Origin: Gemmatimonadales bacterium
Lineage (GTDB): Bacteria > Gemmatimonadota > Gemmatimonadetes > Gemmatimonadales > GWC2-71-9
Assembly: GCA_041390145.1 (NCBI GenBank)
Contig: JAWKQM010000007.1
Span: 1-64,000 of the forward strand
Length of the DNA stretch: 64,000 nucleotides
Reading direction: 5' to 3'
Shown here: positions 53,037 to 61,896 of the stretch, in pieces
Position numbering within the stretch: the stretch's first letter is position 1
How the letters are laid out: every line of letters begins with the position of its first letter
The notes under the pieces: model-generated
Databases searched by the model: none
Told to the model about the DNA's origin: nothing
The model's input: the letters and a program-made list of their open reading frames with translations, nothing else
Translations under genes and position numbers: made by a program

Positions 53037-53586
53037 GGCTTCCGAGGGGCGGCTTCCCCTGCCCAGTACCTGGTTTACGTGGCACGATTACCTCATTCGT
53101 CCGGGGATGCGCGTACTCGATCTTGCGTGTGGCACGGGCCGGCACAGCCTGGCCGCCGCGGCGCGGGGGGCCGAGGTGACCGCCTGGGACCGGAGCGCCG
53201 CCAAGCTCGAGGAAGGGCGCGCAGCGGCGGCGGCGCGCGGCGTCCAGGTCGACTGGCAGGAGGTCGACCTCGAGGGCGACTGGCCGGCGGTTCCGCCTTT
53301 TGATGCCGTTCTCCAGTTCAACTATCTTGACCGGGAGCGCATGGCGCGCGTCCTGGACGCGCTGGCCCCCGGTGGCACGCTCATCATGGAGACGTTCCTG
53401 ACCACCCAGCGGGATCTTGGCTGGGGGCCGACCAATGAAAAGCACCTGCTGGGCCGGGGAGAACTGGCCCAGTTGATCACGCCGCTGGAGGTCCTCCACG
53501 GCCGCGAGGTGCTCGAACCGGTGGACGTGGAGCGCTGGCGCGCGGTCGCGAGTGTCGTGGCCCGCCGGCGCCCTGACGAACCTTAA
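53035..53586 (+). CDS. class I SAM-dependent methyltransferase-like protein
   Basis: A 183-residue protein with the SAM-binding motif VLDLACGTGRHSLAAAARGA (about 27-46), the acidic residue in VTAWDRSAAKL and motif IV-like FDAVLQFNYL. It is shorter than many but complete through the seven-strand core. Related small enzymes act on tellurite or small thiols; substrate unknown here. ATG 53035 lies in CCATGG, overlapping the start of glpD on the other strand. GTG 53029 with GGAAGG upstream is an alternative start. Confidence 0.85.
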   Translation: MASEGRLPLPSTWFTWHDYLIRPGMRVLDLACGTGRHSLAAAARGAEVTAWDRSAAKLEEGRAAAAARGVQVDWQEVDLEGDWPAVPPFDAVLQFNYLDRERMARVLDALAPGGTLIMETFLTTQRDLGWGPTNEKHLLGRGELAQLITPLEVLHGREVLEPVDVERWRAVASVVARRRPDEP

Positions 53587-53602
53587 ACAGACGAACGATA
53601 AC

Positions 53603-54898
53603 ATGCTGACGATCCCAGCCGGACGACGGGCAGCCGTCGTCGCCGGCATGCGGACTCCCTTTGCGAAGAGTGGCACAGCGCTCAAGGACGTCGACGCGGT
53701 CACTCTGGCCCGCCATGCCACGCGAGAATTGCTCTACCGGACGGACCTGTCCGGGGCCGAAGTGGACGAAGTCATCTTCGGACAGGTCATCCCCTCGGTC
53801 CTCGCGCCGAATCTCGCGCGCGAAGTGAGCCTCCTCCCCCAGTTTCCCAAGACCATCCCCGCCTACACGCTCAACCGCGCCTGCGCGTCCGGGGCCCAGG
53901 CCATCGTCAACGCGGCCGACCAGATCATGCTCGGACGGGCCGACGTCGTCGTCGCCGGCGGCGCGGAATCGCTGTCGGACATCCCGATCCTGCACTCCCG
54001 GCGGTTCAGCGCGCTGCTGCTCCAGGCCAGCAAGGCGCGGAGCCTGACCCAGCGACTCGGCGTGCTGTCGAAGGTCCGGCCGCGGGATCTGGTGCCCGTC
54101 ACCCCCGGCATCGCGGAACCCTCTACCGGCGAATCCATGGGGCAGTCCGCCGAGAAGATGGCGCAGGAAAACGGCATCCGTCGCGAGGATCAGGACCGGG
54201 TGGCGCTGCTCAGCCACCAGCGGGCAGCCGCGGGGACTGCCGATGGCCGACTTACCGCGGAAATCGCCCCCTGGTTTGGCGGTCGCGGCATGGACGAGGT
54301 CCTGGCCAGCGACAACGGCATTCGCGCCGACACCTCCCTCGAAGCGCTGGCCAAGCTCAAGCCGGTGTTCGATCGCCGCTACGGCTCGGTGACGGCCGGC
54401 AACGCCTCCCCGCTGACCGACGGTGGGGCGGCGGTGGTCATGATGGCCGAGGAAAAGGCCACCGCGCTCGGGTATCGTCCCCTCGCCACGGTGCGCAGTT
54501 ACGCGGTGGCGGCGGTGGACCCGGGGTGGCAACTCCTCATGGGGCCGGCCATCGCGGTGCCGCGCGCCCTGGAGCGCGCCGGACTGACCTGGAACGATAT
54601 CGGCCTGGTCGAGATTCACGAGGCCTTCGCCGCGCAGGTGCTCTCGAACATCCAGGCGTGGGGCTCCAAGGCATGGGCCGACCGTCTCGGGCTTCCCGGG
54701 CCGGTGGGCGAGGTCAACTGGGATGTCACCAACGTGCTCGGCGGCTCTATTGCCATCGGGCATCCCTTCGGCGCCACTGGCGCGCGCATCGTCACCACCC
54801 TGGCGAACGAGATGCACCGGCGAGACGTGCAGTTCGGGCTGGTCTCGATCTGCGCGCAGGGCGGAATGGGCTTCGCGATGGTCCTGGAGCGCGCATGA
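53603..54898 (+). CDS. fadI: acetyl-CoA acyltransferase (thiolase, FadI-like)
   Basis: A 431-residue thiolase from ATG 53603. It has the nucleophilic Cys in LNRACASGAQAIVN, the EIHEAFAAQVLSN block, GGSIAIGHPFGATGARI and the second catalytic Cys in SICAQGGMGFAM. It cleaves 3-ketoacyl-CoA to acetyl-CoA in the last step of beta-oxidation. Length and the coupled multifunctional partner downstream (ATGA overlap) fit the FadI/FadJ pair. Confidence 0.93.
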   Translation: MLTIPAGRRAAVVAGMRTPFAKSGTALKDVDAVTLARHATRELLYRTDLSGAEVDEVIFGQVIPSVLAPNLAREVSLLPQFPKTIPAYTLNRACASGAQAIVNAADQIMLGRADVVVAGGAESLSDIPILHSRRFSALLLQASKARSLTQRLGVLSKVRPRDLVPVTPGIAEPSTGESMGQSAEKMAQENGIRREDQDRVALLSHQRAAAGTADGRLTAEIAPWFGGRGMDEVLASDNGIRADTSLEALAKLKPVFDRRYGSVTAGNASPLTDGGAAVVMMAEEKATALGYRPLATVRSYAVAAVDPGWQLLMGPAIAVPRALERAGLTWNDIGLVEIHEAFAAQVLSNIQAWGSKAWADRLGLPGPVGEVNWDVTNVLGGSIAIGHPFGATGARIVTTLANEMHRRDVQFGLVSICAQGGMGFAMVLERA

Positions 54899-57036
54899 GC
54901 ATCTTCACCGTGGTCGAGGAGCAGGGCGTCGCCGTCCTCACGATCGACCAGCCCGGTTCGCCGGTCAATATCCTGAATGCCGCCGCCAAGGCGGAGTTCG
55001 AGGCCCTGCTCGAGCAGCTGCGCAACGACCCGGCGGTGCGCGCGGTCGTGATCATCTCGGGCAAGCGCGACAACTTCATTGCCGGCGCCGACATCGAGGA
55101 GTTCGTGGCGCTCCCCGACCAGGCGGCCGCGGAGGCGCTCTCCCGGGACGGACAGGCCATCATGGACCGTGTGGCCGCCTTTCCGAAGCCGATCGTGGCC
55201 GCCGTGCACGGGAGTTGTCTCGGCGGAGGACTCGAGCTGGCGCTCGCCTGCCAGTACCGGATCGCCACCAACCACCCGAAAACCCAGCTCGGATTGCCCG
55301 AGGTGCAGCTCGGCATCCTGCCGGGTGCCGGCGGGTGCCAGCGGCTGCCGCGCCTGATCGGCGTCCGGGCCGCCCTCGATATCATACTGGCGGGCAAGTC
55401 GGAGCGGGCCGCCAAGGCATTCAAGCTCGGCATGGTGGACGAGCTGGTGCCACCGCCCCTCCTTCGCAGCGTGGCGCTCGCCGCTGCGCGGCGGCTCAGT
55501 GAATCCGGCCTGTCCCGTCGCCCGCGGCGCGGCGGCATGGCTGGCCTCCTGCTCGACGCAAACCCGCTGGGCCGGGCGCTGGTGTACCGGATGGCGAAGA
55601 AATCAGTGCTCGCCAAGACGGGTGGTCACTATCCGGCGCCCCTCTCGGCGCTCGCAGCGGTGCGGACCGGCCTGGAGCGCGGGATGCGCGCGGGGCTCGA
55701 AGATGAGCACCGCCGGTTCGGGGAACTCGCCGTCAGTCCCGTTTCCCGGAAGCTGGTGCAGATCTTCTTTGCCACCACCGCCCTCAAGAAGGACGACGGC
55801 GTGGCCCCCGGCACGGCGACCCCTCGCCCCGTCCGCCGCCTCGGCGTGGTCGGCGCGGGCTTCATGGGCTCGGGCATTGCCGGCACGGCCGTCGCGCAGG
55901 CAGGGGTCGAGGTCCGGATGAAGGACGCCGACCTTCCGCGGGTGGGGAAGGGGCTCAAGGCGGCGACCGGCATTCTCGACGGACGGCTCAAGCGCCGCCG
56001 GATCACGCGCCAGGAGTACGCCCGGTCGGTGGCGCTCCTCTCCGGCACGGCGGATTTCTCCGGCTTCCCGCGCATTGACCTGGTCATCGAGGCGGTCTTC
56101 GAGGAACTCACGGTAAAGCGCACGGTGGTGGCCGAGATCGAGGGCACCGTCGGCGACCAGGCGATCATCGCCACCAACACCTCCACCATTCCCATCACCG
56201 AAATCGCCACCGGCGCCCACCACCCGGAACGGGTGCTCGGCATGCACTTCTTCAGCCCGGTGGATCGCATGCCCCTGCTGGAGGTGATTCCCGGCGCGGC
56301 GACGGCACCCGATGCCATTGCCACCGCCGTGCAGTTCGGGCGGCGCATGGGAAAGACGGTCATCGTCGTGGCCGACCGCCCCGGCTTCTGGGTCAACCGG
56401 ATCCTCTCCCCCTACCTGAACGAGGCGGGGCACCTCCTCATGGAGGGCACACCGATCGAAGCCCTCGACCGGACGATGACCAAGTTCGGGTTCCCCGTCG
56501 GGCCGATCGCGCTGCTCGACGAGGTCGGTCTTGATGTCGCGGCCAAGGGCGGCGGCGTCATGCACCAGGCGTTCGGCGAGCGGCTGACGCCGGCTGATGC
56601 CATCGGGAAAATGCTGGCCGACAACCGGCTCGGCCGGAAGAACGGCCGGGGGTTCTACCGTTATGAGGGCGGCAAGAAGGCCGGGGTGGACCATCCGGTG
56701 TACCGGCTGCTCTCCATTACGCCGTCGGACCGGGTCAGCCCCCAGACCATTGAACAGCGACTCGTGTATGCAATGCTCAACGAGGCCGCGATGGCGGCCA
56801 GCGAGGGCGTTGTGCGCTCGCCGCGCGACGGCGATATCGGCGCCATCTTCGGCATCGGGTTCCCGCCCTTCCGCGGTGGCCCGCTCCGGATGATCGACGA
56901 CCTGGGTGCGGCGCAGGTCGTCTCGACCCTGCGCGCGCTGGCGGCGGAGTTCGGGCCGCGCTTCACCCCGGCCGGCTCGCTGGTGGCGATGGCGGAGCAG
57001 GGTGGCCGGTTCTATGACGACGGTGGGTCACGGTAA
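54895..57036 (+). CDS. fadJ: multifunctional fatty-acid oxidation protein (enoyl-CoA hydratase/3-hydroxyacyl-CoA dehydrogenase)
   Basis: A 713-residue protein. The N-terminal crotonase domain (1-200) has the oxyanion GADIEEF and GSCLGGGLELALAC and the ELPEVQLGILPGAGG-like block. The NAD domain begins GVVGAGFMGSGIAG near residue 322, followed by catalytic regions NTSTIPI and GMHFFSPVDRMPLLEVI. The C-terminal 3HCDH domain repeats end in GIGFPPFRGGP. It hydrates enoyl-CoA and oxidises the hydroxyacyl product. It overlaps fadI by four bases. Confidence 0.95.
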   Translation: MSIFTVVEEQGVAVLTIDQPGSPVNILNAAAKAEFEALLEQLRNDPAVRAVVIISGKRDNFIAGADIEEFVALPDQAAAEALSRDGQAIMDRVAAFPKPIVAAVHGSCLGGGLELALACQYRIATNHPKTQLGLPEVQLGILPGAGGCQRLPRLIGVRAALDIILAGKSERAAKAFKLGMVDELVPPPLLRSVALAAARRLSESGLSRRPRRGGMAGLLLDANPLGRALVYRMAKKSVLAKTGGHYPAPLSALAAVRTGLERGMRAGLEDEHRRFGELAVSPVSRKLVQIFFATTALKKDDGVAPGTATPRPVRRLGVVGAGFMGSGIAGTAVAQAGVEVRMKDADLPRVGKGLKAATGILDGRLKRRRITRQEYARSVALLSGTADFSGFPRIDLVIEAVFEELTVKRTVVAEIEGTVGDQAIIATNTSTIPITEIATGAHHPERVLGMHFFSPVDRMPLLEVIPGAATAPDAIATAVQFGRRMGKTVIVVADRPGFWVNRILSPYLNEAGHLLMEGTPIEALDRTMTKFGFPVGPIALLDEVGLDVAAKGGGVMHQAFGERLTPADAIGKMLADNRLGRKNGRGFYRYEGGKKAGVDHPVYRLLSITPSDRVSPQTIEQRLVYAMLNEAAMAASEGVVRSPRDGDIGAIFGIGFPPFRGGPLRMIDDLGAAQVVSTLRALAAEFGPRFTPAGSLVAMAEQGGRFYDDGGSR

Positions 57037-57059
57037 TTCTCTCGTATAGGAGCAGTACA

Positions 57060-58634
57060 ATGCGCAGATTGTCCCTGTTGGTCTTGTTGGCGGCGTTCGC
57101 GGGCGCGGCGACGCCTGTGTGGGGCCAGAGCTTTCCCTCGAACGACCCGATCATCAAGCGGATCTGGGCCATGGGCATGGACAGTTCGCATGTCGGCACG
57201 CTCGCCCAGGTGCTCGATGACTCCATCGGGCCGCGCCTCACCGGGTCGCCCGGCATGAAGGCGGGCAACGACTGGCTGGTCAAGACGTACGCCGGCTGGG
57301 GCATCAGCGCCGAGAATGTCCAGTACGGCACCTGGAAGGGGTGGCAGCGTGGGGTCAGTCACCTGGATCTCATTGCCCCCCGCGTCCGCTCGCTCGAAGG
57401 GATGATCCTGGCCTGGAGCCCGGGCACCAAGGGCAAGCCGGTCGACGGCCCCGTCGTGATCCTGCCGGATGCCGCCGATTCGGCCGCCTTCGCCGCTGCC
57501 ATCACGTCGGTCAAGGGCGCCTATGTCCTGATCAGCGCGCCGGAGCTCACCTGCCGCCCGGATTCGAGCTACCGCGAATCAGCACTGCCAGAGGAGTGGG
57601 ACCGGCTGGTGAAGGAGCGCGACGAGTACCGGGCGGCCTGGTCGGCACGGCTGAAGCGCACCGGGCTCAACAACAAGAGCCTCCAGCTCGCCCTGCAGGG
57701 CGCCGGGGCCAAGGGCGTACTGACCAGCAACTGGTCGCGCGGGTGGGGCAGCTTCCGGATTTTCGACGGCAAGACGACCACCGTGCCCGCCGCCGTGTTG
57801 AGCTGCGAGGATTACGGGCTGGTCTACCGCCTCGCGGAGAACAAGCAGGGGCCGATCCTGCGGGTCACGGCGGAATCGAAGGACCTCGGCGAGGTGCCGG
57901 TCTTCAATACGATCGCCACGATCCCGGGCACCGATCGCGCCGATGAATACGTGGTCCTCTCGGCCCACTTCGACAGCTGGGACGGCTCGTCCGGCGCCAC
58001 GGACAACGGCACCGGGACGGTCGTGATGATGGAGGCGATGCGGATCCTGAAGGCGGTCCTCCCGCGTCCCAGCCGGACCATCATCGTCGGGCACTGGAGC
58101 GGCGAGGAGCAGGGCCTCAACGGGTCGCGCGCCTACATGGCCGACCACCCGAAGGTCGTCGAGGGGCTGCAGGCGCTGTTCAACCAGGACAACGGCACTG
58201 GGCGGGTGGCCTACGTCAGCGGCGCCGGCCTGATGGACGCCGGCGGCTTCCTGGCCAACTGGTTCTCCAACGTGCCGTCGGAAATTACCGGCAACTTCAA
58301 GTCGTTCAGCGTGCCCGGCACCCCCGCCGGCGGCGGGTCCGACAACGCCTCCGTCGCCTGCTACGGCGCCCCGGGGTTCGGGCTCGGATCCCTGCCGTGG
58401 GAGTACTTCGCGTACACCTGGCACACCAACCGCGACACCTACGACAAGCTGGTCCTGAGCGAAGTGCGCAACAACGCAACGCTCACCGCCATGCTGGCCT
58501 ACCAGGCGGCCCAGGATCCGAACCAGATCCCCCGTGATCGCCGGGTCATGCCGATGAATTCGCGGACCGGCGAGCAGATGACCTGGCCGGAGTGCCAGCC
58601 CGCGGCGCGCTCCTTCTCGGAGTACACGCGATAG
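57060..58634 (+). CDS. secreted M28-family zinc aminopeptidase-like peptidase
   Basis: A 524-residue protein from ATG 57060 with a signal peptide ending PVWGQ. A PA-like insert lies at about 120-285. The catalytic metal site is AHFDSWDGSSGATDNGTG (His and bridging Asp), VGHWSGEEQGLNGS (Glu-Glu) and a later FNQDNGTGR Asp. The final His is expected in YTWHTNRDTYDK. M28 enzymes release N-terminal amino acids or dipeptides outside the cell. It is 23 bp after fadJ and ends in a terminator. Confidence 0.92.
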   Translation: MRRLSLLVLLAAFAGAATPVWGQSFPSNDPIIKRIWAMGMDSSHVGTLAQVLDDSIGPRLTGSPGMKAGNDWLVKTYAGWGISAENVQYGTWKGWQRGVSHLDLIAPRVRSLEGMILAWSPGTKGKPVDGPVVILPDAADSAAFAAAITSVKGAYVLISAPELTCRPDSSYRESALPEEWDRLVKERDEYRAAWSARLKRTGLNNKSLQLALQGAGAKGVLTSNWSRGWGSFRIFDGKTTTVPAAVLSCEDYGLVYRLAENKQGPILRVTAESKDLGEVPVFNTIATIPGTDRADEYVVLSAHFDSWDGSSGATDNGTGTVVMMEAMRILKAVLPRPSRTIIVGHWSGEEQGLNGSRAYMADHPKVVEGLQALFNQDNGTGRVAYVSGAGLMDAGGFLANWFSNVPSEITGNFKSFSVPGTPAGGGSDNASVACYGAPGFGLGSLPWEYFAYTWHTNRDTYDKLVLSEVRNNATLTAMLAYQAAQDPNQIPRDRRVMPMNSRTGEQMTWPECQPAARSFSEYTR

Positions 58635-58654
58635 CCGCAGGGAAGGCACGCAAC

Positions 58655-58693
58655 AACAAGGCGCGGCACCTCGGTGAGGTGTCGCGCCGTTGT
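58655..58693 (+). terminator. bidirectional terminator-like hairpin
   Basis: Arms about ACAAGGCGCGGCACCT and AGGTGTCGCGCCGTTGT pair with two mismatches around CGGTG. It lies between the convergent M28 peptidase and rho genes. The T-tract is short, so the polarity is uncertain. Confidence 0.65.
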
Positions 58694-58712
58694 CTTGCGG
58701 GCCGAGGCGCCG

Positions 58713-59843
58713 TTACCGCGTCAGCGTCGGGATCAGCTCGGCGTTGGTCTTGGCCCCGCGGAAGAGCGAGAGGACGTCCTGCATCGCGTTGATGCCGGTC
58801 ATCCCGGCGGTGCGCTGCCGCAGGGCGTGCGAGGCCGCGAGTGCCTCCGGCGAGAAGAGCAATTCCTCCCGGCGGGTGGAGCTGGCCGGAATGTCGATGG
58901 CCGGATAGATCCGGCGCTCGGCCAGCTCGCGGCTCAGGACGAGTTCACTGTTGCCTGTCCCCTTGAACTCCTCGAAAATCACCTGGTCCATCTTCGAGCC
59001 GGTGTCCACCAGCGCGGTGGCGATGATGGTGAGCGACCCGCCTCCCCGCGAGGGGTCGACATACCGGGCGCTGCCGAGGAAGCGCTTCGGCTTCTCCATC
59101 GCATTGGCGTCGAGGCCGCCCGACAGCGTCCGGCCGGTGCCCCGCTCCAGCGTGTTGTAGGCCCGGGCGAGTCGTGTGATCGAATCGAGGATGATGACCG
59201 AGTCCCGGCCGAGCTCCACCTGGCGACGGGCTCGTTCCAGCGTAAGCTCGGCCACCTCGGCATGGCGTTCGGGCGGCTGGTCGAAACTCGACGCCACCAC
59301 TTCGCCCGCCCCGGCCATCTCCATCTCCGTGACTTCTTCCGGCCGTTCGTCCACCAGCAGGATGAACAGTTGCGCGTCGGGATGGTTGCGGGCGACACCC
59401 TCCGCCACCGCCTGCAGCACCGTGGTCTTGCCCGCCTTGGCGGGGGCGACGATCAGGGCGCGCTGTCCCTTGCCGAACGGGCAGAGGAGGTCGATGAGCC
59501 GGGTGATTTCGTGGGAGGTCCGCCTGGTGCCGGGTGGCACCTCGAGCGTCAGCATTTCCTTCGGGTGCGTGGCCGGGAGCTTCGAGAAGTCGGCGCGCCG
59601 GGCGATCTCCGCCGGGGCGAGGCCGTTGATGGCGGTGACCTTCTGGAGGCTCGGCCCCCGTCCCTTGCCGCCGCGGCCCCCTTCGCCGGCGATTTCATCG
59701 CCGGTGCGGAGGCCGTATTGCTTGACTAGGTGGGGAGGGACGAACAGGTCGCCGTCCGAGGGGGCGTAGCCCGATTCACGACGACGTACGAAAGCGGTCC
59801 CGCGGTCCGTCAGCTGCAGGATGCCAAGAAGGGGTTCGCTCAC
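58713..59843 (-). CDS. rho: transcription termination factor Rho
   Basis: A 376-residue protein from GTG 59843. Residues 3-50 are the cold-shock-like primary RNA-binding domain (LLGILQLTDRGTAFVRR, LFVPPHLVKQYGL); the usual N-terminal extension is absent, so it is shorter than the typical 420. The ATPase has Walker A in VAPAKAGKTTVL (about 133-144), DSVIILDSITRLARAYN, the Q/R loop LSGGLDANAMEKPKRFLGSAR and the TIIATALVDTGSKMD block. Rho is a hexameric RNA helicase that ends transcription. Its start overlaps the stop of a lipoprotein gene (GTGA), an unusual partner. Confidence 0.95.
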   Translation of the reverse strand: MSEPLLGILQLTDRGTAFVRRRESGYAPSDGDLFVPPHLVKQYGLRTGDEIAGEGGRGGKGRGPSLQKVTAINGLAPAEIARRADFSKLPATHPKEMLTLEVPPGTRRTSHEITRLIDLLCPFGKGQRALIVAPAKAGKTTVLQAVAEGVARNHPDAQLFILLVDERPEEVTEMEMAGAGEVVASSFDQPPERHAEVAELTLERARRQVELGRDSVIILDSITRLARAYNTLERGTGRTLSGGLDANAMEKPKRFLGSARYVDPSRGGGSLTIIATALVDTGSKMDQVIFEEFKGTGNSELVLSRELAERRIYPAIDIPASSTRREELLFSPEALAASHALRQRTAGMTGINAMQDVLSLFRGAKTNAELIPTLTR

Positions 59844-60271
59844 TGCGCCCCGGCGTCCCAAGAGTCCCACGTCAAATGACAGCGTGCCACGAAGTACTCC
59901 GGCGGATGGCCTGTGCGCTCCAGCAGGTCGTGGAGCATTTCATGGCGAACGACCATTTCGTTCCCCACGTAGTCGCCGGCGATGGTGATGCGTGAGACGT
60001 TGCCCACCCGTTCCCAGAGGCCCACCTTCTCGCCGATGCTGGTCTCGAAACTAGCGACATCGGGCACGACATACCACTCGATGCCGTCGAGATGCCCGCG
60101 GAGCTCGGCACACGCCTCGGTGCGCGCGTACCAGGTGGCGTATTCGGCGGGAGGGGTCAGCAGGACCGCGCCATCAGGCGGCGCGCTCGGTTCGAGGCCC
60201 GTGCACGACGCCGCAACGAGCCAGGTGGCCAGGACGGGGACAAAGCGATGTGAAACGGATGCTGGGCGCAT
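59840..60271 (-). CDS. lipoprotein with HExxH metalloprotease-like motif
   Basis: A 143-residue lipoprotein; the signal peptide ends LVAASCT. The motif HEMLHDLLERTGHP near residue 110 has the HExxH zinc pair and a further His six residues on, as in small metalloproteases. Strands around EWYVVPDVASFET and RITIAGDYVGNEMVV precede it. Substrate unknown. A structured leader that resembles a c-di-GMP riboswitch lies directly upstream, and rho follows with a four-base overlap. Confidence 0.7.
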   Translation of the reverse strand: MRPASVSHRFVPVLATWLVAASCTGLEPSAPPDGAVLLTPPAEYATWYARTEACAELRGHLDGIEWYVVPDVASFETSIGEKVGLWERVGNVSRITIAGDYVGNEMVVRHEMLHDLLERTGHPPEYFVARCHLTWDSWDAGAQ

Positions 60272-60284
60272 GGTGTCTCCACAA

Positions 60285-60446
60285 CGCCCGATAAGCTCAA
60301 GGCCATGGATGGTGCCTCCCGGAGGGGTGGCGGTCCTGGCCCCGCTTCTCTGCCTGCCTTCGGCACCGAGCTATCTCCGGCTGACTTCGGCCTGAGACCT
60401 CTAGTTTTGCGGCCCCGGATCGCTCCGGGTGTGCTCTTATCGGGCG
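60285..60446 (-). promoter_or_regulatory. structured leader resembling a c-di-GMP-I (GEMM) riboswitch
   Basis: On the minus strand, bases 60436-60357 read GAGCACACC, a six-base hairpin CCCGGA-GCGA-TCCGGG with a GNRA loop (60429-60414), GCCGCAAAAC, a stem, and finally GATAGCTCGGTGCCGAAGG (60375-60357). These line up in order with the GEMM consensus GGGCAAACC, GAAA-capped P2, GACGCAAAGCC, P3 and GGTAGC-GGTTACCGA. An 11-base stem CGCCCGATAAG/CTTATCGGGCG (60446-60436 with 60295-60285) ends just before the GGAG ribosome site of the lipoprotein gene. The last part could be the expression platform. Several consensus bases differ, so it needs checking. Confidence 0.5.
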
Positions 60447-60649
60447 GGTCGTTGATGGACTGCTGGGAGGGGTAGAACGCAAGTCCGGGGCCGATTGTGC
60501 CAAACCGCACGTAAGTTGAATCAGCGGCCCCGCTTAGCCTCGGTCGATGGTCCGGAACTTGTTGTCCTGACATAGTTTAGCTAACTTCGTGGCGGTGCCT
60601 GGACCTCCGTTCCGGGCCGTTGTGGACCCCCGTCAAGGAACCCCTGCTG
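60447..60649. other. 203-bp gap: promoter region shared by the lipoprotein leader and proline dehydrogenase
   Basis: No gene. A possible plus-strand promoter is TTGTTG, 17 nt, TAACTT (about 60560-60588), weak at both boxes. The minus-strand promoter for the leader must also lie here, but I cannot place it. Confidence 0.35.
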
Positions 60650-61585
60650 ATGATGCGCACCTTCCTACTGTGGCTGTCGGAGCAACAGGGTGTGTTCAAC
60701 TTCCTGCGGCGGAACAGCCTCGCCCGGAAGTTCGCCAGCCGCTTCGTGGCGGGGGAAACGAGGGAGACCGCCACGGCGGCCGCACTGGAGTTGAAGCACC
60801 TCGGCATCAGCACCACGCTGGACCTCCTCGGCGAGAGCGTCAACCAGGCGGCTGATGCGGTCGCAGCCCGAGACGAGTACCTGCGCATGCTCGACGGGCT
60901 GGCCGCCGCCGGCGCCGACATCAACGTCTCGGTCAAACTCACCCAGATGGGGTTCGACATCGACGAGGCGGTCTGTCTCGACAACATGCGGCGCATCCTG
61001 GCCAAGGCGCGCGACCTCGGCGGTTTCGTCCGCCTCGACATGGAAAGCTCGGAGTACACCCAGCGGACTCTCGACTTCTTCGAGCACCACCTGCTGGCCG
61101 ATTTCGGGAAGCACACCGGCGTCGTCATCCAGTCCTGTCTCCGCCGTTCCGCGGCGGACGTGAAACGGCTCATCGAAATCGGCGCGCGTGTGCGGCTCTG
61201 CAAGGGCGCCTACCTCGAGTCGCCCGACGTCGCCTTTCCCGACAAGAAGGACGTGGACCGGCAGTTCATCGCGTTGATGGAGGACTTGCTCAAGCACGGC
61301 AATTACCCCGGCATCGCCACGCACGACAGCCAGATGCTCGAGCATGCCAAGGCGTTCGTGACCCGCGAGGGCATTCCCGCCGAACGGTTCGAGTTCCAGA
61401 TGCTCTACGGTGTCCGGCGGGACTTGCAGGAGCGGCTCCGGAAAGATGGCTTCAACATGCGGGTGTACATCCCCTTCGGCACCAAGTGGTATCCCTACCT
61501 CATGCGGCGGCTGGCCGAACGTCCGGCCAATATCGTGTTCATCTTCGGCAACGTGGTGCGCGAGACGCTTGCCTTGAAGAGCTGA
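60650..61585 (+). CDS. proline dehydrogenase
   Basis: A 311-residue monofunctional enzyme. ATG 60650 was preferred to GTG 60620 because AAGGAA lies upstream. The TIM barrel has VSVKLTQMGFDID, FVRLDMESSEYT, VIQSCLRRS, VRLCKGAYLESPD, GIATHDSQ and FEFQMLYGVRRDLQ, which bind FAD and proline, ending VYIPFGTKWYPYLMRRLAER. It oxidises proline to pyrroline-5-carboxylate and feeds the quinone pool. Its stop overlaps the next start (TGATG). Confidence 0.93.
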   Translation: MMRTFLLWLSEQQGVFNFLRRNSLARKFASRFVAGETRETATAAALELKHLGISTTLDLLGESVNQAADAVAARDEYLRMLDGLAAAGADINVSVKLTQMGFDIDEAVCLDNMRRILAKARDLGGFVRLDMESSEYTQRTLDFFEHHLLADFGKHTGVVIQSCLRRSAADVKRLIEIGARVRLCKGAYLESPDVAFPDKKDVDRQFIALMEDLLKHGNYPGIATHDSQMLEHAKAFVTREGIPAERFEFQMLYGVRRDLQERLRKDGFNMRVYIPFGTKWYPYLMRRLAERPANIVFIFGNVVRETLALKS

Positions 61586-61896
61586 TGGAGGCCACCCTCG
61601 GCGGATACATGGCCCAGCACGGACGGGCGGCGGCCTTCGGCGGGAGCGACGGCCACGCCTATTCGGTGGGGCTGTACGTCGATGACGATCCCGACGAACG
61701 GGGGCGGTTTGGCGCGGCGCTGCTCTTCGTGCGGTGGGACGCCGCCGGCGCCGCGCCGGTGGGCCACGTGGAAACAGACTTCCTCGCCTGGGGGCGGAAC
61801 GCCGCCGAGGCCGAGGAGCGCCTCAAGGCGCTCTCGCTCTACGATGTGAAGGCCGCGCTGGACGAGGCCATCGCCAACCAGCCGGGGGAGTGGTGA
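61585..61896 (+). CDS. small hypothetical protein
   Basis: A 103-residue soluble protein. A beta-rich core (HAYSVGLYVDDDPDERGRFG, AALLFVRWD, GHVETDFLAWG) is followed by a C-terminal helix (EAEERLKALSLYDVKAALDEA). It overlaps proline dehydrogenase at the start and rsgA at the end, so it is part of that transcript. No family recognised. Confidence 0.7.
   Translation: MEATLGGYMAQHGRAAAFGGSDGHAYSVGLYVDDDPDERGRFGAALLFVRWDAAGAAPVGHVETDFLAWGRNAAEAEERLKALSLYDVKAALDEAIANQPGEW

Noticed and set aside
60285..60446. SAM-I riboswitch reading of the CTTATC/GATAAG arms
   Set aside because: SAM-I has CUUAUC at the 5' end and GAUAAG at the 3' end of the transcript; on the strand leading into the lipoprotein gene the order is reversed, and the internal SAM core is absent.
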